Source of the DNA: Aspidapion aeneum
Taxonomy: Eukaryota; Arthropoda; Insecta; Coleoptera; Brentidae
Length of the DNA stretch: 64,000 bases
Assembly: GCA_963576565.1 (NCBI GenBank)
Contig: OY755045.1
Location: 3,905,477-3,969,476 of the forward strand
Direction of reading: 5' to 3'
A program made the position numbers and the translations under genes. A model generated the notes under the pieces. The model was not told the origin of the DNA. It saw only the letters and a program-made list of their open reading frames with translations, and made no database searches. Positions 55,266 to 64,000 of this stretch are shown piece by piece. Position 1 is the stretch's first letter. Every line of letters begins with the position of its first letter.

Positions 55266-55595
55266 AATGAGAATATCTAGAACAGAACACATAAGAAATG
55301 AGATCATAAAAGAAAGAATGGGAATCGAGGAAAGCATAACGGATGACATCACTAAAAGACAACTGATATGGTACGGCCATGTACAACGGATGAACGACGA
55401 AAGATTACCAGAGTAGGTCCTAGAATGGCAACCAATAGGGCGCAAAAAAAGGGGCGTCCTAAACTAGAATGGCAACAGTCAATTCCAAAGATTAATGAAT
55501 CAAAAAAACCTGACAGAAGATGATTGTCATGATCGAAGGAGGTGGAGAATAGACATCGAACAACGTAGAAAAACGTTCTAAACCGACATAGTTTT

Positions 55596-56089
55596 AGTAG
55601 TAAAAAATATATATCTACGCCAATGGCTTGAGCAATGATCCTGCGAGAGCGTTCTAATTGAACTCAATTTTTCGCCAATTAGCCCCCCATCTGCGGCAGA
55701 GGGGTGGGGGTTCCATCCGACGCGACGCGTCGCTATGGGAATCTGTGGATGTCTCCGTGGGTTTTTTCAGTTCGCTATTGTTTTTTTTCTTTTTTTTTTG
55801 TAATCAATTTTTGCTGCCTCTGATGGAGAAATGCATACGGGTATGTGCTATGTAGTGTCTTATAATGCAATGTTAACTTTAAACTAGTCTCAGATAAAAT
55901 AAAGTTATTTTAATACCCGCATCTGTCTTCTTGTTCTTTGAATTCATAATAGTTCTATTCCATCAAACAGTTCTACGGTCATAGAACCGTCCAAAAAATC
56001 CCAATGCGCGCGCAATGCAGTAGGAGGAGTACGAGGACTGTTTTAAAACGGTTTGGGTTAGATGGAACGAACAAATAACTGTCCAAAAC
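55596..56089. other. No gene supported
   Basis: Contains a T-rich tract at 55770-55800 and short gttccatc/gatggaac motifs near 55960 and 56050 that also occur at the centre of the large palindrome that follows. Confidence 0.4.
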
Positions 56090-59000
56090 CGAATGCTGTT
56101 CGATTTACTTCAGGCACGTGATTTTGAATTTAGCGCGAGAGAGCTAAATTCAAAATCACGTGACTAAAAGAAAGGGTAGGTTTGGCGTCTCGCTTAAAGA
56201 TAAATTGAAGGCAACGTATGAATTCGAGAGCACGAAATTAAAGTTGCACACAGAAAGGGTTACACAATTACATAGGATTATCATAATATATTTTTAATTT
56301 TAGTTCTTTAAAATGCAGATAAAATTACATCAATTTAATCTATACAGGGTGTAACTAAATAAGTGTAAAACATTTAAGGGGATGATTCCTCATCGAAAAA
56401 AAGATAGGATCTTTTAAATAAAGAAACTTTATTGGAGCATCCCTTGTTAAGATACCGCCCCTTAAAAGGGGTACATAACATTTATGACGATGTATCTCTG
56501 TAGTTGTTCGTGAAATAATTTTTTGCTGCGAACTGGTTTATTTTGGGCAAAAAATCCAAGAGGCCTTTTTTATTTACAATGAAACAGGCTATCGGAAATA
56601 CATTTTTAAATTGAAAACAAATAATAATACAAAAAAATTACATTGGAAACAAATTTTATGGGTTGCGTTTTCCACCTCTTACAACCATGGGGTAAACCAA
56701 ATTCATTACCGGCTAAGTGTCTTTTTAGTAGTAGAAAATTTTATGTACCCCCTTTAAGGGGCTGTGTCTTAACAAGGGATGCTCCAATGAAGTTTCTTTA
56801 TATGAAAGATCCTATCTTTTATTGATGAGGAATCACCCTGTTAAATGTTTTACACTTATTTAGTTACACCCTGTATTCACAAACTATAAACCACTACAGA
56901 CTGCCTAATAAACTAAATATACCAAAAATTAAAACGAACTTGCATTAGCACATATTTTTGGGCGAAACTTGTGAAAATATATTTATTTTTTCTAATATCA
57001 CAAGTTTTATGTGAAATTTATATATTTATTTATTTGTATTTTCTAATTTGATTTTTATGAAATATTTGTGAAATTACCTGCATATTATAGGAAGCCTTAA
57101 TATTCACAAGGTTTTTGCGATTTTATTCATTTTTAGGAAATAGAGATCGTGATACTTCTAAGAAGTTAGGAAAGTCACATTTTGTAGCTTGTACTTTAGT
57201 AATGACCTTAATGTCGATGCCTTAAAGCTAAGTGGTTTGTTCTTCCGCCAAATCTGGTGCAAAATTTTACTTTCGGTGTTATCCTTCTTCTTTTAACTTT
57301 TAGTTCAGAGGTCACCGGGATTTGCTGCGATCAGGGTAAACCGTTATGTTTCTATTCCTATCCAATCACCTGCTAAACTAGTTTTTCTTTTTCTAAGCAA
57401 GCTACCCTATGGTCAGTATAGCTTTTTTTCATGTGGTATACCTACACGATCCGCAGTCCCGTAGTAATAAAAATTAAGAGGCTCTTGCAAAAAAATCAAC
57501 AGATGCTGTATATTTTTTTGGAAATTTAAAAAATATTTGTATATTTACGTGGCTTCCCCGGCATTTTGTCATGTGTTAAAATTGGTTGTGAAACTCAATT
57601 TATTTTGACAAAAATTTTAATTTTTTGGGTTATTCACTGTTTTTTTAATTTTCTCAGACAAATGTAAGTTTAATGTAATTTTATGGTATATTATTATCTC
57701 AGGTGATGTAAACTAGAAATGTGTGTGTTTTACATACAATGTTTCCGCGCCTTCTAATGCGTCTAATCTAGGTTGCTTGATGGAACGGAAAACTGACTGT
57801 CCCATAAGCGTACAACGTCGACCTGGAACGCAAACAGGATTTTTCGTACCGTTCTATAACCGTCCCACGCTTTGATGGAACGAAACTAATAATAGTTTCG
57901 GTCCATCATCGTGTGTGGCAGTCACAAAACGGTACGAAAAATCCTATTTGCGTTCCAGGTCGACGTTGCACTGTTATCGGACAGTCATTTTTTGTTCCAA
58001 CAGGCCACTTAAACCGGTTTCGGACCCCTCCAAAATACAAGGATCGAAGACAGGCGCATTAGAAATGTTTGCGTCTCACTTTTTTCGGTGTTTATCATAT
58101 GCTGGACTAGAACAAAATGTATGTAAATTCTCATCCACTTCGTGAAAACAAATTTCTTGCTTACTTCAGCCGAGATAAAAATATACCATAAATATACATT
58201 AAACTTACATTTGTCTGAGAAAATTACAAAAAAACAGTGACTAACCAAAAAAAATAAAATTTTGGCATTTAAGAAAAAACAAACTGAATTTCACAACCAA
58301 TTTTAATTCGTGACCAAATGCCGGGAAAGCTACGTAAATATACAAATATTTTTTGATTTTCCAAAAAAAAATTGTGCTCCATCTACATCTCTTAATGTTT
58401 ATTTCTACAAGACAGCGGCATGTTTTATATATCAAATGCACATAAGTATTTAGTTTTTAGCTTTTAATCACTTTATATAATGACACTTTTAGTAAAATAA
58501 TATGTAGAATGTCTTAACTCCCTTGAATTACAATGAATCTCAAGGCCGTACCGGAGGGGATCAAGGGTAATCAAAATTGCACAATACATATGCAAATTTT
58601 TGTTGAAATTTTTTAATCCTTCTTCGAATTTTTTCTTGCTTACGGTCCTAACGGTTCTTAAATAACAAAAGCTCATAAACTATATATACCTACCAAAGTA
58701 CAAGCTACAAAATTTGATTTTCTTAACTTCTTAGAAGTATCACGATCTATATTTCCTAAAAATGAATAAAATCACAAATACTTTGTGAATATTGTGGCTT
58801 TCTATAATATGTAGGTAATTTCACAAATATTTTGTAAAATTCAAATTACAAAATACAAATAAATAAATATATAAATTTCACATAAAACTTATGACATTAC
58901 AAAAAATAAAGATATTTTTTACAAGTTTCGCCTAAAAATATTTTCTAATGCAAATTCGTTTTAATTTTTGGTATATTTATTTTATTAGGCAGTCTAAAGT

Positions 59001-59375
59001 GGTTTATAGTTTGTGAATATAAATTAAATTAATGTAATTTTATCTGCATTTTAAAGTACTAAAATTAAAAATGTATTCTGATAATACTATGTAATTTTAT
59101 ACAAAAAATGTGTAATAAATAAAACTAGTGTGGCTGTAATTTTTTTAATAAAATTTACTACAATAAGCAATTTTGCAGAATAATTCACAAATCTCTTTTT
59201 TCTGTGTGCAACTTTAATTTGGAGCTCTCGAATTCTCACTTTGCCTTCGATCTACCTTTACTTACGCGACACGACAAAGCCTACCCTTTATTTTAGTCGC
59301 GTGACTTTCCATTTAACTCTATTGCACATGATCACATGACTGAAGTAATTAATCGATCACTACGCCAACAGCATT
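56090..59375. mobile_element. Large palindrome (about 3.3 kb) with a MITE in one arm
   Basis: The left side (gaatgctgtt, acttcaggcacgtgat, aaagggtagg, aaaattacatcaatttaat, aaccactacagactgcctaa, cgtgatacttctaagaagtt, gctgtatattttttt, cgtcgacctggaacgcaaa) is matched in reverse complement on the right, ending aacagcatt near 59375. The centre is at about 57890 (cgaaactaataatagtttcg). The left arm alone contains the mariner-type MITE at 56345-56873. The left arm also has an extra local hairpin (56126-56160). No frame longer than 80 codons has any domain. Confidence 0.85.
56345..56873. mobile_element. Mariner-type MITE
   Basis: CAGGGTGTAACTAAATAAGT and its inverse bound 529 bp, with TA on both sides (56343-56344 and 56874-56875). 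Inverted similarity continues inward (gataggatctttt, ggagcatcccttgttaaga, ccccttaaaggggg-like). It sits in the left arm of the large palindrome at a point where the right arm reads straight through. Confidence 0.88.
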
Positions 59376-59849
59376 AAATGTTCAATGACAAAATCAAGTA
59401 TCTAACCATCTATTTCTGTGTTAAAGAAGTCTGTTAACCCAGTACAATAAAAATTTTCGCACGTGCCAATTTTTAACGATATTATTACCCTATTATGACT
59501 ACAATAACTTTATTTTGATCCATTATTTTGCCAGTTTAATAGCTTTTTTTATACTATACTTAATAGCTTAAAAGTAAAGGACATTCGTATAGTGGTCGCT
59601 TTGCTTTATGCCATATAAAAACGTTCATAAAAGTGGCACGGGCTACTGTAATTATAATAACAATTTTGTTATTTTCAGGAGTTTGTGCTAAAATTTTAAA
59701 TTTCAGTATTTTAAACACGTCTAGGTATTCTTAGTTCTTTTAAGTTAAATTATCGAGCGTACATAATTCAATTCTCTTAATACATAATCCCTTTTTGAAA
59801 TATAACAAAAGCTATCGACAGGTACAACCGGCCCATGGTGCCTATAATA

Positions 59850-60960
59850 CACCGGTGTTCCGATCTTATATATATATGTCTAATTTTTCACTTACTGGTG
59901 GTCCAGCTGATTTTTCTAAACAAAAGTTAAATATGGTATGAACAATTAATATTTTTTGAATTTCTTGAAAACTAAGGCAATTTTCCTACGGCTTTTTAAT
60001 ACATCCTTATAGAATATAATCTTCTAGACGTATTTTTGTTATTTTTTTTTAGCCCGCTTTATTTTTTATTACAGAACATTAAAATACAAGTCAAACTGAA
60101 TGTGATCGTTTAGTATGAAAGGTAAACCGAGGACTTGGGAAGTAAACAAAGGTGTAGGTTAGCGGATTACTTTTGAAGCTGAAACGAACACATTGTTTTC
60201 TTCGAATTTTAATTTTTGTGTAAAGAAAAATTAAGCGGGCTAAAAAAATATTATTTTATAAGAATATACTAAAAAACACTAGGAAAATTGCCTTATTTTT
60301 AAAAAAATTCTAAAAATATTAGTTGTTTAATGCTGCCAGTTATTTTTTCTTTATTGTATTATTTTGAATTTTTGGGAAAACCTAACCTTAAAGTTTGTTT
60401 TGATATTTTTGGGCTTTCTGCAAAAACCTTCAAAAAAGAAAGTCCTGTTTGGGAAAAATTCCGATCAGGTGATAATTTCTCTCTTTGTTGAAAGTTATTT
60501 CCTTTTTGAGCACCTGATCATTTTGTTAAAATCATTCGCGTTTCTTGCTCACGCTGGGAGTTTGAAGCGCCACCCTGTGTGTGACAGGGGAATGAAGACT
60601 TACTTCCGCCAAAAAACTAAAAGTCACATGTGTTTTCGGGTTGAAGACCGAAATTTCAGTCGCAAGAAGGGGCGGTGCCGCCAGTGAAATTTTGGGACTG
60701 CTGCAAAATTACAGAAAGTAAGCTTCTAGCGTGTTGCCGATTTTTTCCTTTGTTTTTTAGTTTAATCGACTCTGTTTTCCCAGGCGGGGCGAATTTAATT
60801 TTGGGGTTATTTTTTTTTGGGATATCTCTAGTTTTTCTCCCCTTCAGGGCTCAGATCTCTATTAGTTGTTCATATCATATCTAACTTATGTTTACAAAAA
60901 TCAGCTGGACCACCAGTGACGTGAAAATTCGTAAAAAGATATAGTGTGATATTTTAAAAT
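59850..60960. mobile_element. TIR element of about 600 bp, interrupted copy
   Basis: The left end accggtgttccgatcttata and the block gtggtccagctgatttttct match the copy at 61968-62570. The right part (catatctaacttatgtttac, ccaccagtgacgtgaaaatt) resumes at about 60858. Between 60325 and 60855 lies DNA absent from the other copy, probably an insertion. Inverted gcccgctt / aagcgggc segments lie inside. The frames at 60364-60884 are in the inserted part and have no domain. Confidence 0.65.
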
Positions 60961-61464
60961 TGCAATATCCCTGTAACTTCTTCGTTATTTTTCGTATAAG
61001 GACCAAATTAAAACTTGGTGGGTGTCTTGTGAAATTATAGTAATATTATGATAAACTTAAAACGTTGACAAATCTACAAATTTTACCTATCAAAATTTAT
61101 ACTCATATAGTTATTAAAATGAAATAAATTTTATTATTGGGATTAAAATTAATTGAGGCAAAATATTCATTTATAAACTGTGACATTTCGGACCAAACAG
61201 CCAGTGGAAAAATTAAATTCTATTTAAAAACCACGCATTGAAGAGCTAATATTGATTATAAACCACTTGTTTATAATATGGTGTCAACGGGCGTACGGGG
61301 TCACTGCTCTATCAGATAATACTCTGGCAAGAGAAGCTCTTTGGAAGCAGTTGACTGTCTCTGTGAACTCAATATATATATTTTTTAATGACGAATTATA
61401 TTTATTTTAATTGATCAAGGAAAAACTACTACAACATTACTTAACGTAATTTATAAGGCATTAG

Positions 61465-61952
61465 TAGTAGTAGTAGTAGTGGGGGGGGGGTTGACCCGCA
61501 GGTCTGACAAGTAGGCCAGAGTAGGCCCTTTTTGCCATGCCACAAGTCTGTCCCTTAACCCACTCTCTGCACTTCCCTTTGATGGTCGGGTAACTCATTG
61601 GGCCTTCCTGTTCTCTTTATAAAGTCCAGTAAGTCTGCCCATTTGAGCATGTGCAGTTCTTCCTCGCTCAGAGTTGGCGCTCCGAGTACCTGTTGTCTCA
61701 TCCTTGCGTAGGCCTCGCATTCTGCCACGAGGTGTCTTGATGTCTCTTCTTCCTGTCCACAGGCTGGGCAGGTAGGGTCATTCTCGAGTCCTATACGTGT
61801 CATGTGCTTCCTCAACCGGTTATGTCCGGTTAGAGTACCTATCAGCAGTCCGAGGTCTTTTCGTGTCCGTCCCAGCATCCATCTAATTCTGGTCGCTTTT
61901 GGACGGTCTACGAATTCTCTGGTCTGTCTGCAACCCGTTCCTGTTTCCTAGG
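61465..61952 (-). mobile_element. 5'-truncated RNase H-type non-LTR retrotransposon with (ACT)n tail
   Basis: ATAAGGCATTAG is duplicated at 61453-61464 and 61953-61964. On the minus strand the coding end reads RIRWMLGRTRKDLGLLIGTL, TGHNRLRKHMTRIGLENDPT and CPACGQEEETSRHLVAECEA, the CxxC...HxxxC zinc-type C-terminus of I/R1/Loa-type ORF2 proteins. A stop follows GRPNELPDHQREVQRVG. A 3' UTR of about 80 bp ends in a C run and about six ACT units. It landed near the left end of the MITE at 61968. Confidence 0.85.
61555..61905 (-). pseudogene. ORF2 C-terminal fragment of that retrotransposon
   Basis: At least 107 codons are open, extending upstream of the ATG at 61878. The residues CPACGQEEE and HLVAEC give the conserved zinc-type motif that follows RNase H. 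There is no RT or RNase H left. The frame looks undamaged, so the insertion is fairly recent. Confidence 0.75.
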
Positions 61953-61967
61953 ATAAGGCATTAGATA

Positions 61968-61975
61968 GTTCGGAT

Positions 61976-62015
<40 letters not shown>

Positions 62016-62570
62016 GAATTTTTTCACGTCACTGATGGTCCAGCTGATTTTTGTAAACAAAAGTTAGATATGATATGAACAACGGAACAACTAATATTTT
62101 TTGAATTTTTTTAAAACTAAGGCAATTTTTCTACTATTTTCTAGTACATCCTTATAAAATATAATTTTCTAGAAGTATTGTCGTTATTTTTTTTAGCCCG
62201 CTTTATTTTTTATTACACAAAACTTAAACTATAAGTCAAATCAAACTGAATGTGATTGTTTCGTATAAAAGGTAAACCGAGGACTTGGGAAACAAAGATC
62301 AGCGGATTATTTTTAAAGCTGAGACAAATACATTATTTTCTTCGAATTTTAATTTTTGTGTAAAGAGAAATGAAGCGGGCTAAAAAAAATAACGATTTGT
62401 ATGTCTAAAAAATATTATTTTATCAGAATATACTAAAAAATAGTAGGAACATTGCCTTAGTTTTCAAAAAATTCAAAAACTATTAGTTGTTCATATCATG
62501 TCTAACTTTTGTTTACAAAAATCAGAACCAGTGACGTGAAAATTCGACCTGTATATATAAGATCCGAACA
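61968..62570. mobile_element. TIR element of about 600 bp with (AT)n, second copy
   Basis: TTCGGATCTTATATATA at the left and its inverse near 62555-62570 bound the element. The left end is expanded into about 17 AT units. Inside, gtcgaattttttcacgtcac and gtgacgtgaaaattcgac are inverted, as are tagcccgctt and aagcgggcta. The copy at 59850 has the same order. Confidence 0.72.
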
Positions 62571-64000
62571 CCGGTCTACTCTAAGCACCGTAAAAACTGA
62601 ATTTGACACTGTTGACATTTGAACGTCACATGTCGTTAACGGCTTTTGTGGAACGCCGCAAACTCACGGAGCGGCTGCAAGCGTTCAAACAAACAACATT
62701 GCCAGATTGTCACGTCCTACTTTTTTTTATTGTTACCTTTTACAAATACAATTTAAATGCGTTAGTTACAAGTTATCATAGTTACTCCTTGATTTTGGAT
62801 TACCCACTTTGGCGTGATTACTGAATACTAAAATAATCGAAGGAATCAAAGTAATCAAGGTAACGAAAGTAATAATTTAATTTTCGAATCGGTATTCGTT
62901 ACTTCGTTATTTGTCGAGTAACGAATACTCGAGTAACGGATAGTTACTTTCTGAATACCTCTATAGTATACTCTTGTAACAGGCGGCTGTGTATGACAGT
63001 GGTACTGTCACCTCAAGTGGCCAAGGCTTAAATGTTGTGAGCTACCAACTTAGGCTACAACTTATATAAATTATAAAAAGATTTAATGTTATTACTTATT
63101 TGTTCTTGAAAGGGAATTTGACGATTCTTGGAGAAAAAGTATGCTATAAACGTTTTTCTCAAATGTATAACCAATGTAGGATAATCATACATACCTTTTC
63201 AATTTTCTTCTTGTAGCTTCACACTTTCACTTCTTATATTTATTAGTTGAATATCAAATTTTTTTGTACTATTAAACTTTTGTATTCAAATATTTACACT
63301 TCTTAAACTTTTAGGTTTTATAAATTTTTTATATATTTGTTGTAAATATATATATTTATCAACATTATAAACGTTGATTGAACAGGTGAAACCATTCAAT
63401 CAACTGTTTAATTTACTTAATATTACTGTTTAGGTTTGGGATATATTGTTGAAGAAAAATGCCGATTTTAGGGCAACGAATGGTTTGTATTTTGATGTTA
63501 AAAAACCATAAAACAGATAAAAACATTATTTCAAAACACTGGAAACAGTAATAATTAAAAGTTTTATAATTATTAAACTCCAAAAGAAAAGACTAAAATA
63601 ATTATGAATAGTAAAGTTAACAGTCTTATACAATTAAAATAATTGATAAATTTCCCCAGTTGAAATAAAACCTCCCTTAAGAAGTGCGAACGAAAGCGTA
63701 ACGAACCAAGGAAAGCGCAACTAAAGATGAGTCCCCTCCCGACTTTCGAAAGTTTCAGTACCCTGCTCTCTAGGCATTCTTAGCTTGCCGCTAGCTGATT
63801 GGTCTAAAATGTAAGCTTTCTTTAACGGTTTTCTTATCCAAGACAAGCCACGCTGCTCTACAGACATTCTTGGCTTGCCGTTGTCGTGCTTTGAAACTTA
63901 AGCTCTCTCGCATTGGCGAGAAAGACAAAGAGACAAAATACCACCGCAATTCAAAGATGCGTGGACTCAGAAATTCGATAAAGTTAAAATCATACAGTGT
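62571..64000. other. No gene supported; short repeats only
   Basis: A 73-codon frame at 62603-62824 has a polar start (VERRKLTERLQAFKQ) but no recognised domain. Repeated cgttac/gtaacg motifs lie at 62850-62945. At the right edge, gcattcttagcttgccg and acattcttggcttgccg repeat 85 bp apart (63773 and 63863). Confidence 0.4.

Larger units (their letters stand above)
54427..55595 (+). mobile_element. RTE-like retroposon copy with two nested MITEs
   Basis: The coding remnant starts at the same gacatggagtatatgat point as the copies at 32220 and 37440 and runs through YLGVTFDKTGIDCKELEKRK, WSREIK, ETMVKST, ESVEMDAIRSM, IWYGHVQRMNDERLPE and a decayed tail to gttctaaaccgaca. Stops and frameshifts are frequent, including a TAG after RLPE. 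It is interrupted at 54725-54982 and 55101-55265. This is the most decayed of the long copies. Confidence 0.78.

Overview
This window looks like intergenic and intronic DNA from a large, repeat-rich insect genome; a beetle is my best guess. The evidence is AT-rich sequence, animal-type non-LTR retrotransposon remnants, hAT, mariner and pogo-type MITEs, DINE-1/Helentron-like elements with (TCTG)n tracts, and TTAGG/CCTAA-like degenerate tracts. I see no prokaryotic operon, CRISPR array, tRNA or rRNA. Most open reading frames longer than 60 codons are chance, or are read through simple repeats.

Only one ordinary host coding segment is convincing: an internal exon (17361-17582, minus strand) of an RGK-family (Rad/Gem/Kir-like) small GTPase. 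It has a proper splice acceptor and donor and a P-loop. No neighbouring exon is recognisable, so its flanking introns are probably many kilobases long. A short ORF at 5241-5465 behind a CCAAT/CRE promoter-like block may be a broken copy of a repetitive insect protein family.

Everything else is mobile or tandem repeat. (a) Non-LTR retrotransposons: an uninterrupted 431-codon reverse transcriptase ORF (39768-41063, minus) with a heptamer 3' tail; RTE-like endonuclease-RT remnants at 12725, 18360, 32160, 34571, 37437, 49192 and 54427; and RNase H-bearing 3' pieces at 7902, 8742, 42745 and 61465. Many have target-site duplications (TSDs). (b) hAT-type MITEs with TIR CAGTGGCG-like and 8-bp TSDs (57, 10757, 24816, 29767, 41386, 43617, 55101). 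(c) TA-flanked mariner or pogo-type MITEs (2583, 13889, 23285, 27815, 46062, 52856, 56345). (d) Helentron-like elements with hairpin ends (928, 10504, 36616 and weaker ones at 7120, 17690, 41780). (e) Large foldback or palindromic elements (8059, 25740, 33385, 56090-59375). (f) Tandem arrays: 9-bp and 7-bp arrays at 22220-24213, a 10-bp RACAGTACNC array, a roughly 165-bp satellite at 48230-49970, and (GAAA)n/(TAAA)n at 47228-47690.

The most striking pattern is nesting. At 37437-39190 an RTE derivative holds a TIR element with an 8-bp TSD. That element's interior is a decamer minisatellite, which is in turn split by a homopolymer-rich hAT-like MITE. At 54427-55590 another RTE copy carries two independent MITE insertions. 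At least two TIR elements (23285-24260 and 37479-38452) have interiors made almost entirely of minisatellite, suggesting that MITEs here seed and carry satellite arrays.
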